A stretch of DNA of 64,000 nucleotides, taken from positions 8,484,001 through 8,548,000 of the forward strand of contig NC_061772.1 in assembly GCF_022458985.1 (NCBI RefSeq), given 5' to 3'. Below, in pieces: positions 49,001 through 60,944 of the stretch (within the stretch, counting starts at the first letter, position 1; every line of letters begins with the position of its first letter). The notes under the pieces were generated by a model. It did not search any database. It saw only the letters and a program-made list of their open reading frames with translations, and had not been told where the DNA came from. The translations under genes were made by a program, and so were the position numbers. Source of the DNA: Mugil cephalus (Eukaryota; Chordata; Actinopteri; Mugiliformes; Mugilidae).

Positions 49001-49483
49001 CACAACATTTTGTAGAAGCAGTGCGCTGGTTGTTAGAGTCTCATAAGGTCAACTTTTTTCTCGATATTGTATTTCGACTTTATTTTCAACATTTTGACTT
49101 TTTTCTTAAAGAGCATGATGAAAAAAATCTACCTCAGTTTTTTTTTTTTTTTTTTCACATGGGTTGCCCTAATACTCTTCTGTAGTTTTGTCTGCAGGCG
49201 TATGAGTTAGACTAATAAGCTCCTGGCTTTTGAGTAGTAGCAGGCTGCATTGGAAGCAAAGTCAGAATGACTGACGGCTGTGTGACAGACAGACAGACAG
49301 ACACGGGGAGCAGAGACTACTGGAGCAGAGTCAGGAGAGGAGAATCCACTATTGCCTCTTCCTGTAAACTCCTGTGACAGACATACAAGGAATAAGGTGT
49401 GTGAGCTGCCATGCACAGTTTCCTCACACTACCTGTCATAGTAGTCCTCGTGATAGCTGTCATAGTCCAGGTCCAACTCAGAT
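40050..49483 (-). CDS. hnRNP C/RALY-family RNA-binding protein, 3' part (5 exons)
   Basis: Partial gene for a nuclear pre-mRNA-binding protein of the hnRNP C/RALY/RALYL group. Exons found: 49483-49433, 44509-44340, 43695-43582, 42415-42258, 40088-40050, with consistent GT/AG splices and phases. The first encodes LDLDYDSYHEDYYDR, matching DLDYDFQRDYYDR of hnRNP C. The second begins VYDYQRVP and continues into an arginine-serine stretch (KRSRSSSYSSGHRRSRDR). The third encodes the leucine-zipper-like oligomerisation helix ELQVIKKELTLIKTQVDGLL. The fourth is serine/proline-rich, and the small last exon encodes MSNHSSDPEEEI and a stop, behind a strong pyrimidine tract. The RRM exons upstream of 49483 were not found, so the gene likely continues past 64000 or has diverged. 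The choice among hnrnpc, raly and ralyl is open. Inclusion of the last exon is inferred from phase and acceptor quality. Confidence 0.8.
41801..41823. repeat. GGTCT short tandem repeat
   Basis: Four and a half exact GGTCT units in an intron of the RALY-like gene. No function inferred. Confidence 0.9.
45107..45190. mobile_element. Palindromic Tc1-type miniature element, copy 1
   Basis: Arms 45107-45136 and 45161-45190 (start ATACACTACCAGTCAAAAG) pair at about 27 of 30 positions around a 24-base centre. The sequence family is typical of minimal fish Tc1 end-to-end palindromes; flanking T/A is consistent with TA insertion. A diverged second copy lies at 46051-46134. Confidence 0.75.
46051..46134. 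mobile_element. Palindromic Tc1-type miniature element, copy 2
   Basis: Arms 46051-46080 and 46105-46134 share the AGTCAAAAG and GGACACAC blocks with copy 1 and are mutually inverted with several mismatches. The 24-base centre is itself a palindrome (TTCTCATT...AATGAGAA), so nearly all 84 bases fold back. Confidence 0.75.
47908..48584. mobile_element. Possible non-autonomous DNA transposon
   Basis: The segment begins TAGGGATTACTC and ends with GTGACATCCCTA, giving short inverted ends, and has AATCGCGGT and ACTGTAATCGTG blocks that are inverted relatives. No target duplication or transposase was recognised, so the boundaries are tentative. Confidence 0.4.
48660..49180. mobile_element. Foldback MITE with long inverted ends
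   Basis: The left 120 bases and right 160 bases are diverged inverted copies. Matching blocks are GAGGTAGATTT near 48695 and AAATCTACCTC near 49126, CATCATGCACTTCAAGAAAA against the reverse of the 49105-49120 region, AAAAAGTCAAAAT against ATTTTGACTTTTT (49091-49103), and CTTCTACAAAATG against CATTTTGTAGAAG (49006-49018). Left and right outer ends share GGGC and CATG blocks. Exact ends and target duplication were not fixed. Confidence 0.7.
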
Positions 49484-50464
49484 CTGTAGGACAGACGAAG
49501 AAAGAGTCAGGGGAGGCGATCGGTAAAAAGCATTTGTTGAAGCTACATGATGCACTTTACCACTCTGTCACATATTAGACTCAACAAACCACAGGCCTGG
49601 CTGGTGTGGCGGTGTGTTAATGCGTCTGAGTTATGTGGTACAACACTTCATCTGGAAAGAATACAGTGTTCATGATCCCCAGTCAGCTAGAAAAAAATGG
49701 ATGGATTTGTTCTACAGCAGCATTCAGCTTGGAAAATCCATAGAAATCGAATTGTGTTCCAACCTTACCACCCACTGAACACCTCGATGTGCGCACTCGG
49801 TGAAGTAAGCTGTTAGGCATGTGTTTCAGAGTGTGTGTGAGAGAATCAGAGGCAAGTGTGTGATGTGACAGGAGTGAACTAATATGGACTGGTAGCTGGC
49901 GTGTACTATGTGGAAGCGGCCAGAGGAATTGGAGGAAAGAAAAGTAACATTAAGCCAGAGAGAGATCACGTTCTGGTGTGTCAGACCTCAGCATTCCCCC
50001 CTAATCCCTGCAAAGAGTCTCTGATAATCCCTCCATGTTGCACTCCCTCCCTCTGTCTCTTTGTCTCTCTCTGACTCATTCTTCTCAATCCGTCTTTGTC
50101 ATTCGTCCACTTACCTGTCATGTATTCTCTTTGTTTAAACTGACCTCACTCTCTCCAGTTCTCTTAATCGGTACTGAATAAATATAGTACACCATAATGC
50201 TTTAAAGCAGGGCCCCCGCGGGCAATGGAACAAGCTGGATTCTCGTGCCACAAACACACAACATTGCAAACTGCTCCAGAATTACCAGTTACCAGAGTTC
50301 ATCCAATTCTTTACAAGCTGAACCTCTAGAAAAACAGTCTCAAACCAACCCAGTTAGAGAGTTGTAGATCAAGCTCCGAAATAACATTTTTGTCCAACAG
50401 AACTCAGACTTTATAACTAAGAGTTACATTTTTATGCAAACTGACAAAGACAAATACTCTTGTC

Positions 50465-51180
50465 CAAACTGTTTTCTTTGATACGATCAATCAAACCATT
50501 TTATGTTACTGGTATGAATGTGTAAATGAGACAGTACTATGCCTAGACTGCCTTCACACCTATTTGAATAATAGATATTTTAATCTGTGTCTTCTTCAGC
50601 TCTGTTGCCACGTGGAGTCCTTCAGGTGTTTGTTCTTGGACTAATTCTCTTCTCATTGTGGGTCATTTGTTAAGCCAGATGAGACATAGATCAATGTCTC
50701 CGCTAAAAGCCAATTATTTGACTCTACTACCTGACTCTACTACGTTGTGCATGTCTAGTTGCCACCAAAGACAAAATGTCTCTTAATTTCCTTCCCCTTA
50801 AGCCGTGATAGAAGTGAATTTCTTTTAGGTGCACCTGTCAACTGTGTGATTGCAAATAACCTTTGGATCATCGTTATGACTTTTGATGTCCAAGCTTGTC
50901 CAGTCCTGTTTTCCTCTAGCACTAAATATCTCCAAAGTCAGATTTATCTTGTCTCGTACAGGTTTCAAATTAATAATTCTGAATTTCCTTTTCCCTTTGC
51001 TAGACTATCATAATTCCCTACACACATGGCTGAGTCAAGCTGCTCTGAATCCATTACAGTTGGTGCAAAATGCAGCTGCCAAGCTACTAACTAGAATTAG
51101 CTGTCACCTCCACATCACCCCCTGTTCTTGCACACCCCAGGCTTCCCATGTAGTAGAATAAACTAGACCCTGTTGATTAC
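50465..51180 (+). mobile_element. L2-type LINE reverse transcriptase relic
   Basis: Plus-strand frames, broken by several shifts and stops, show a decayed RT core GVLQVFVLGLILFSL (compare PQGSVLGPLLFSLY) near 50615-50665, then DYHNSLHTWLSQAALNPLQL and VQNAAAKLLTR near 51005-51095. These match the end of the RT region in L2-clade elements. Inactive; no endonuclease region was recognised. Confidence 0.75.
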
Positions 51181-54100
51181 AAGGTAGTGCATAAACGTGA
51201 ACCCAGTTGCATTTCCTCATTCTCTTCATCCTGTTGTCCCAATCTGACCCTCAACGATTGCCCCACTTCACCTGCTTGGTTACTTTAACTACTGTCAACA
51301 CTTTACTGCTGCTCTATTGTAAGCAAATGAAAACGTATTGCCACTACAGACAACACAGTAATAAAATATTATTAAGTATTTTCATATTTGACACATCGTA
51401 AACTGCTTGCTACCAGTACTGGGTAAACAATACTAGATTTTTTTTAGAGCATTTCAACATATTTTCATCCCTGCCATCTGCTTTTCTGACGCTCAAGGGG
51501 ATGGTCATTGTCATAGTTGTATTCAGCACATCACAAAAGAGATTACTTCTACACACAACTGTGTGCTTGAACAGATCTCAAGCGTAGTCACTTATTTTGG
51601 AGTGGACATCTCTTCCAGCATTACTCTCACTGGCTCTTCCCCGACTAATACAAGCTGGTTTTCAGAGCACAGGAGAGGGGAAGCCGCAAAATAATTTATA
51701 ACAAGTGCTCACGGCTGAACTGCGCACTTGCCTAAATACAAAGCATAATCTCGAAGCAATTTAAAGACTGCCTTCTATGTGAAATGGAGAAGATCTATGT
51801 GTGTGTGTGTGTGTGTGTTTTTTTTGCATCATTTTGCCAAAGCAATTGAAACATTCTTCTTTTGCATTTGCAGACATACAGTCCAGAAGGCATTGTCTTC
51901 TCCACCATGCACCAGTTAAGGGCACACTGAAAGGCAGGAAGACAGCGGAGGACAAAGAGAAGCAGAATTGCTGCAGCTTCTCAGCCAAGCTGAGCTTTCC
52001 GTTCTCCGAGTGAATTCAGCTAGAAGAGAGACAGAGAATAACAGCTATTCACCAAAACCTGCACTGAGGGGGAACTAAGCTGCTGTTCACTTTCTGTTCA
52101 GTTTTGCTTTGAAATTCCCAGACTTGTGTTTGACTGTAATGTTTGTAGGACCCTCTAGGAGAGGAACAAACCGTTAAATCGCAACTGCTCAAATCAGTTT
52201 GGCAGACCTTTTTGCAATATTAAGCTTTTAATGTAATATTTTCTCACTTTAACACAAACTTTCATACTCCCAGCTTTGAGGTATTTCTGCAACACCTCAT
52301 TTAACAGCGAATCATCATAAATGTGTCGAAATAAAGGATCGTACAGAGTTCAGAATTTTGCAGCGTAACGCAGCGGTAAAGGTGGTGCACATAAATTAGC
52401 TGCTACTTAACCCCTGAGGGTTGAATAATAAATATTTGGTTACTCATTCTGTGATGATGGTTGGATCATTCAAATGTCACCATGGTACGTTAATGATGTG
52501 ACATAGGTGTTAGCATGTGATTTAGTGAAGACAAATCTGCGACAGGTAAGCGCAGCCCATTTAGACTGTAATTACACGTCCACGTGAGCAGCCAAGCGCC
52601 TCAACCAGGAGAGAGAGAGAGAGAGGCAGATGGACAGCAGGGTCACTAAAGGCTAATTAATTTCTTTTCATAATTTCTCAAGTGCCAAAGCAATCCATTA
52701 GACATGGCTGGCTATAAATCATCTCAGCCACGGCATGCCTGTGTGTGCTCATGTGATTTTGTGCGCTTGGGCAAAAACAAGCTGCTGTTATTATTATATT
52801 GTGAACAAAGCATCTCAGGGATTTCCTTCAACATGTACACTCGACCCCCACCGACAGCAGGACAATATCAGAATTTCACAGATTCTCTGAAAAAGCCCTG
52901 CAGGTGCGCGCGAGACTCTGTGAGATGAATCGTTTGAGATGGAGTTCAATTGATTTAGAACCTTGGCAGATGCAATTTAAATTTGACTGGCAATGAATCA
53001 AAGTGACACTTTAAATGAGATTGTTGTTCTCTTGATTGCGGTGACATCTTTGGTGACGAATAATCATTGCTTCCTTTGTCTCATAAGATTCTGTGCAATC
53101 AGTTCACAACGTTGTCAGTAGTCCTTTATTTAGTTATCAGACTGGGCAGCTGGAGTCTATACCATGTATACAAATGATGGCACAAACAACACTGTTGCCT
53201 AAGAGATGGTGAACATCTCAACACAATGCAGTAGTTAACAAATAGTGAATCGCAAAAAAATGTGACGATGTTTCATTGATTGTCTTGAGACGCCAGCTGA
53301 TTATGAGAATTCTGTATGTACCGACTCCCAAAGCTCCACATCATATGTGATAGGAAAGCAAAGGTCGAAAGAAGTTATACGCACTATGTCAGACTGGAGT
53401 GCCATGATAACAATCCAACTAAGGAAACCTCAGGTCAGACTGATAAATTGCAGGGTAGAAAATGTCCTAGCTCTTGAAAATGTTTTGCAATTTAATTAGA
53501 AAAGGTGAGATTGTAGCGTTAATAGAAGCTCACAGTTACTCTTTAACAGATTTCTATGCTGTAGTGTTGTGGGCTTCCTCGCATGAGTACCTGACAACTT
53601 CTTGCCGGCAACATCCCACAGGGCTGCAGATTTTTTAACCCTATTTGCTGTCTATTGTAGCTTGAGAGTCCAGTAACCCCAGATGTTACTGTATAATAAT
53701 AATCAGTGGTTCAATATGAATGTGCTGCCCCAGTCAGTTTAGTAAAACACAACCCTGCACAATAATCAAGAGAGTTCACAATGGAGCACAACCTACACAG
53801 AAAGATGTTTAATGTGTAATGCTGAAAACAGCATGAAGTCAAGAAGACATAAGATTATTGTCTGAAGTCGGACTTTCCTCCTCTGCCAAAAAGCAGTAGA
53901 AGAAGAAGAAAAAGAAGAAGACTACACTAGCGTTCAAGGACTGACAATTAGAGGAGAGACAGAGAGAGGAAGAGAAGAGACCATGGGATGTAAAGGGTGA
54001 GTACAATCAAGATGAGAGCAGAGAAGCTTTGATGGGGAGGAGGGGAAGATGAAGGGAGTGCTGGCAGCTCGTTCGCCCTCTTAGACACTCTCTAAGGACG

Positions 54101-57100
54101 GACTGAGCTAATCTACTCCCTCTTTCCCTTTCATTTAATCACTGTCGCTGTTGTTCTCTGCATTCCGCTCACATTCACAATTTATCTCTCAAAGTCGCTC
54201 TTGTTTTTTGTAAAATGCATCAGTGATGCTTCAGACACAACAACGGTTCTGCCATACACACATTCATATGAACTCGTATGAACGCACGCACACAGAGCTA
54301 GACGTTTTGGATCTCAGATGGATTCACATGAATAATTTAATGAAACGAAGCAATCATCTCCAATTATTTTGTAAAAGCCACGTACGGCAGGTCTCTGTAT
54401 GACACACATGCAGTATATACATGCATCACACTTCCAACTGTGGTACACTATCTCTGCAATATTTCGTTGTACGTTGGAAGAAATATTTCAAATAAACCAG
54501 CAAGGGTTCTTTATGGTGATGTTGAATTTTTGTTACTTTTCATCAGCTTTTCCCATCTGACATCCATCTTCCTTAGGCAAGACTATCATTTGATAAACAG
54601 TGTCATTATTATTTCCTGAGAACATACTTAAACATGCAGTCATCACACTCACACTGCCTCAATCAATGACATGTGTTGGATAGTAGCCGATCAACAACAC
54701 AAAACCGTGTAATAAGACATCCATTACTGCTTGGCCCGCTGCTCTGCATTATTTGGATATAAAGTACGGACCCCAGGGTGGTGATATACAGCTACAGACC
54801 TGAGCAACTCAAGGTACTCTTAAATTCATATCTTACATTTATTAAGCTTAAGTTACAGCCTGAGTGCAGTGTACTCAGTCTGAAATATAGCAGTAGTTAG
54901 ATGAGGGTTATATGTCAGATGGGACTGAATGGCTGATAGCGCATTAGGTTTCAGCAGAGACAGTTCAGAAACAAGAATCTGTGTCATCTGTGTCAAATGG
55001 GTTTCATCACTGCTCCAGGCCTTTAGGAGACTAGTAGCAAGGACTGAGTCTATTCACTCCACTGGAGAAATGAAAGTGAGAACCAAACAACTAAATATTT
55101 TCACGAGCCAAAAGTCTTGCAAACATTCTGACACTAAACTGTAATCTGCAATTTCCTTGTCTTCAGACGTGGTCTCAGCACTCTCAAGATATCTGGCATA
55201 CTATTTCTTCTAAAACATATAATAAACAAGACAGTAGGTGTGGTTTTTTAATGCGGTTCTAGCTTCTTATCCTGCAGTGTTTGGTTACATGATGCACAGT
55301 CAAATCTGCTTCATCCACCCATACATACCTTTAGTGTGTCCTCTAATGTGTCATGGTCTATTGCGTCAAATACAACAGCAGAACAGGAGAGTATTGATAG
55401 AGAGAAGAAGAGTGCAGCTGCACCAATAAGATGAACAGGGACAATGAGCAGAGGTGGATGATAGAAGGCAGGACATTAACCAACAGGTACACATTATTGG
55501 AGACTAAATAATGAGTGTAGTACAGGAGCCAGGACTCCACCCGTCCTTGACCCCAGGGTCCAATTGCTCATCAGAATGCATCCCCTATGTCCTCCCATAA
55601 GGGCACTCATCAGTGATAAACTAACACTCAAAGGCAGCTCCACCTTTCCCAAGCTCTTGAACAAGAGTGGATGCAACGAAGGGAGCAGGGCGAGAAAGGA
55701 TCACATTTGAGCACAACCTCCCAATATCACAGTGAGGATGGTGACATTGGGAGGAATGAGTCAGATTGTCCTGCAGCTGTCAGGGCGTGGACATTCCTGA
55801 CTGATATGACGGGCTCGTAGGATCAGCTGTGGCAGGAATGAGGTGTGGTACGGTTTGATTAGTCGACCGCCATCGGAAAGTCAGCTGGGAGGGATTCTTA
55901 TGCATTATTTGTGCTTTTAGCATCATGTGTGAAACCAGTGAAAACCACCAACAACAGGAAACGGTGTCATCAGTTTGTAACCATCAAACCTTAAAGGCAC
56001 TCAGCTACAGACAGCCATAGAGATCCTAAATACCAACACATGGGTCTGAAACGCTAAAACCACAAAAGAAGCACGTCAGTGAGTGGAATTCATTGTGATG
56101 TTGCAGACACAGTCTGGAGGGGGACAACAGGCACAGGACAGGACAGGTGAGGCCAGTGGATTACCTAAATGAAAGACGAACATAATCTGCCCTTGGTTTT
56201 TACAGCACAGATGTTTACTGAGATTAAAAGTCCGAACAGCTTTTATACTTACACCTCATTTAGCAAGTAACATGAATAAATAAATAAATAAATAAAACAG
56301 CGTGCGTGTTTTGTTGTTGTTACAGACAAAACGCTGCCTACAATCCAGTCTGATGAGGTGTTAGATTTGGCTGGCCTTTGCTCGCTAACCTAGAAATACA
56401 AAGCGAGGCTAAAAATAAAAGATCCCAAAACTCCAACCTGTGAATTTTAATCACTAGAAGAAGACACTCAGTATGATCTACAACTGTGTGGGAGTGTGCG
56501 TGCCCAGCATGTGGGTGTAGGTACGCACACAGCAAATATGTGCATATGTAGATAAGTGTGGATTTAGCTCAATGTGTATGAGAGGTAGAAACATTGAGCG
56601 GTGTCGACAGTGTGGCCTAATCCTCCTGGAGGCTTTTTGTTTGGAGTGGGATAAGACTGATTCCACTGCATGACTTAAGACCATCTGTAACCCACTCAGC
56701 ACCTAGTGAAATGAGCGCATGATGCTCCCTGTTTATTTATTTTAATTTTTACCAACTTTTACCAGGAGTTTCTGAATTACCACCCGTGATGGAGAGCAAA
56801 GCAGCTGGTGAACATGTCATCGGCCTGTTAGTAATGCAGCGCGCGCTCTTCTGAATACATGCATATGTGTGGCTTCTCTCCAGGAGAGCCAACTGCTTTA
56901 AGTTGGTGCCATTCATCAAAAGCTCCAGGTCTCGCTGGGAGCAGTAATTGGATATTTCTGAGATCAGGATATTTAGTGCTAATTAGTAGTATTACACAGC
57001 AAGGTGACAAGTGACATCCAGGGCACTCACAGAGGCCTCACATTACCCAGTAAGTGTGTGAGGAGCAGAGACATCAAGACACTTTCTCTAACAAGGCCTC

Positions 57101-58499
57101 CGTCAGAACCAACTTAAAGTAAAAAGGTTACCCGAGGCTGCCTGGAGTAATTAATCCTCCCAGCCCTTTCAACTCTGTCAAGCTTCTGCGTCGTATTCAT
57201 GTCCTGAACTATGCTGTTGTCCCGAAATTACTGAAGAATTAAAAGCTAAAAGTCATTTGGGCTCAACTGCATGAAGGGCAGAGCAGCACGGTTACACTGA
57301 GCTAAAATTAACTGCTTTGCTCTCCCAGAGAAAAAAAGCAAAAAGACAAGACGCTGCCACGAAAATGCAGCAAAAACACAAAAGCTTTCAGTGTGTGTGA
57401 TCATCTGGGTCTTGTTACAATTTTTCATTCAGGCACGGAGCAAACAAAGTCAGCTTCCACCTCAGATAGCGCTAGAGGATGGGACCATGTAGAGGGGATC
57501 CTGGCCAAATAATACGATGCCATTCAAAAAGACCCCCGTGAGAGACAGCTCTGGTTTAAACTGTGATCGACAAGACTGACATTTTCTGAGTTAACCTCAG
57601 AGTGCAGTCCTCAATTCTCACTGGACTTAACTTTCGCCTCAGCTAACATCAGCCGTCATCTGTCAACAATCTCCCTGTACCTGCCTCATTCACAGAGACC
57701 TAGAAAGAGGCAGAGCAATAAAAAGAGACTCAGAGAAACATTAGAAAAGACGCCATTAGCACAATTTTCAGGACTAATGCTGAAGAACTGAATGGCCAAA
57801 CAATGTCCAAAGTGTTAGAAAATGCAATTACTGCTTGCAGTGATAAACAATACAGGAGCAGATAATGAATGAAGTGCTTTTGTGAGAAGATGTTAGTCAT
57901 CAAAACTGGAAGACTTGACTAACTTAGGAGAGCTTTATGCTGTGCTGCTTAATGTCTGTGTGTGTATTATTGTAGGAAATACTGATGACTGATGTCAGGA
58001 CCGGAGTTTCCACTTAGTTTCAAGAAATAAACTACTTTAATTTGTCCAGTAATTCATTTTGTGCACTCTCCCCAAAACAGACCACAGCCACATCTGTTAT
58101 TTTATCCATCAACAACTTCCTCATTGATTTTTCATGATGCTGAAGTCTGAGCTCTTACTGTGCTCTCTCACACAGAACGCAAGTAGAATTTTAAAAGTTG
58201 ACAAGAGCACGTAAACTTGGTGGAAAGATGCAAGTGAGCACCAAATGGGCCAGCAAAGCAGGAAAAATGCCCACTTCTGAATCTGCTTTGTAAATGAACA
58301 TAGAGGAGACCTGTAAGGAAACAAGAGAAGGAACTAGGAACTAGGATAGATATATTTTGTGGATGCATATCGCCATGCCGCACATGTATGCAGTCAATGG
58401 TTACAGTACATAGTGATTGATGAAAGATAACCATGTTCAGTTTTATAAATCTGAGTAAAACGATCCATATAATTATCTTAAGTCTTTTTAGAGTTTTAT

Positions 58500-58915
58500 G
58501 TATAGTAGTGGTTGAACTGACTAGTCAACTTTACTGCCATGTCATGATGCTTTAATCAGGAAGTCGACTAGTCACCAATCATGTGACAATAACAACATGG
58601 ACGCCTCCGAGAAGGCAGGTTAGGAGACCTTAGGTTAGGATCATTGCAGCGAACTAGCAGCGGTTTATAAAGTGTGTGAAAATACTTCATTAAACATGAA
58701 GCCCATATTATGTGACTCACACGTTGAGTCACATAATAGAGGTTATAATTGTGTTGACATGGACTACGGCCGACAGTAGTCTGTAGCTTCTTTTCTGTGA
58801 GAACCTACAATATGTATTCAGGTCAAGAATGTAGATTTCACAGTTGCAAAGCATTACTTTCTACTGTGATTTTATGTATGACGTCATCGACTAGTCGACA
58901 TGGACTAGAATTTCA
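58500..58915. mobile_element. Possible DNA transposon with CGACTAGTCG blocks
   Basis: GACTAGTC motifs occur at both ends (58519, 58565 and 58890) in a roughly inverted arrangement, with ATGACGTCAT-like and CCATGTCATGATG sequences beside them. A perfect 14-bp hairpin lies inside (58706-58738). The overall look is of a dispersed fish element, but termini and family were not established. Confidence 0.4.
58706..58738. repeat. Perfect 14-bp inverted repeat
   Basis: TATTATGTGACTCA (58706-58719) and its exact reverse complement (58725-58738) flank the loop CACGT. It lies inside the putative transposon at 58500-58915. Confidence 0.8.
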
Positions 58916-60877
58916 CATGCCTTTCACATGTTGGTCGACTTTAAGAAAGTTGTTTCACCCTTGTACATAGTCACTGGAGCTTGTGGTGAGTCTGAGATGA
59001 ACACAAACAAGTACACTCCCAAAACGCTCCCATATACACAGTCAACGTGCCATCGCACACAGTTCAGCAGTGAAATATGTGGGAAAATTTGCTTTTGGCC
59101 TGAACTGATCATTAAAGTCTCTCTTTTTCAGGCTAAACATATAGGTTTAGGACTGTAAAGTAAAGAGTTATGTTTGACATAGTGGTTAGAGTTAAGATAG
59201 AAAGATGAAAGAATAAATGAAGTACTCCTCTGACTGATAAAACAACAACAGCATGTGGGACAGATGTGCAAGTGTGTCATGAGAGGGTCATTCATCTGTA
59301 GGTAAGACTGCAAGAATAAATGGAGTGTAAAGCTGCAAGGAGGTGACTTTGAAGTGTGTGCGTGCATGTCCCTGATAAGGTTTTTTGCTGAACCATTAAT
59401 TAGTATTAGGTGGTCATGAGACTGTCCTCTGGGAACTGTGGCCAAAGTAAGGTAAAGGCCACAACAGGGTTAAGACTTAATGATGCGCTGTCTTCACAAA
59501 ATAAAGCCACGCTTTAGGTAGTTTCCTCCTCTTCTTTCTTCTTCTTTTTGAAAGTTTTGAACTTTGACGCGTGAGTATGAAATTGTTTTGCAAAGCGAGT
59601 CTCTCAACCAAATGTGTCAACTTCAGAAGAAGAATTAAAAAGCTCGGTTCATGTATTTGTACACGACTGTATGTGTCAGTGGTTGCTTCTGTGTAATCAG
59701 GAGTCACTGATTCACTTTAGTACCTCTTTGTACTCACACACTCACACTTTCTTATATACTCATATGCCCATCTTCACTCCCCCATCTCTTCCTGCTAACC
59801 CCCATTACCCCTCTGTGCTGACAGAGAGCTTTTCCAGTCCAGGCCACAGAAAAGGCTCTCCTGCTGCCTCCCAAACGCTGACATGCTCAAACACACCCCT
59901 CCCTTCATCACTCCTTCCACTGCACTTCCTCAGTCACTCACGGCTTGCATTGCTGCCCTCATCCTATCTCTGTCATTTTGCAGGTCCCCCAGTCATCAAA
60001 ATGAACTTTGAATAAGTTTTCTGTGTGTTCCGGTCCCTGGTCGCGCTCTGTAAAATTCGCTGTCAGCTTCAATCTGGTGACTCAAAGCAGCAGTGAAAGG
60101 CAAGAAACAGCTGTGCAAAGAAACATAAATGGGAATGCTGGCACTAGACAGTATTAACAGCGCAGCAGAGTCTACAAACTTCACCAATTCGACGTCCTAA
60201 GATGCCGAGACACGTCTATAAATTGTCCCTACACTCCGGGACTGGAATTTTACTGGTGAAGGTCACTTTTGAGCAATTGCTTCTATAGTTTTATTTTTTA
60301 CCGGGCCCGGAGAGGCAGGTTGCTCCCCTAAGCTGACCGACTGTCTAAATGCAAGCTAGTATTGATCGTCCTTCCCCGGGCTTTTCTCACTGCTTTACTG
60401 AGGACACCTTAAATGTGTTATAAGTCATTAACGGCTGCAGGCCTCAAATTTCACCTGTCTAACTTAAAATATATTGACATATTGTGCTCAGACAAACTTA
60501 GTATTTGTCGAGGTAGCCTGTAGGTGTGTGCTGATGCCTGGTGGATGCAGTGTGTGTGTGTGCGTGTGTGTACACGCGTGCGTGACTGTGCGAGTGCAGT
60601 TGTCTATGCACAGTGAATGCTCCCTGCACTGTGCCGAACACTGGGGAGTATGTGTCAGTGTATTGCTGTGTTGGGTACATGCAGAGACATTGAAACTGTG
60701 TGTGACTGGTTGTGTGTGGTTTGGGTGTGTATTGGGAGCAGACTCGTCCTCTTGCTGCCCTGGGGGCTCAGAGCCCATTTCCTGTTGTGCAGTGTGATAA
60801 GTTTCCCTGTCAGATCCTCCCAGCACTACTATATTTCTGATAAGCTCCACTGCTAGTTTTCCCGACCTCTGGCACAG

Positions 60878-60944
60878 AGATCAATTTGAGATTGATTCAG
60901 AATGCCCTGCTGGGCCGAGCTAGAAGATCAATTTGAGATGGATT
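60878..60944. repeat. Duplicated 20-base motif
   Basis: AGATCAATTTGAGATTGATT at 60878-60897 recurs at 60925-60944 with one substitution, 47 bases apart, in an otherwise non-repetitive stretch. Could be a duplicated binding site in a noncoding element; no protein is assigned. Confidence 0.7.
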
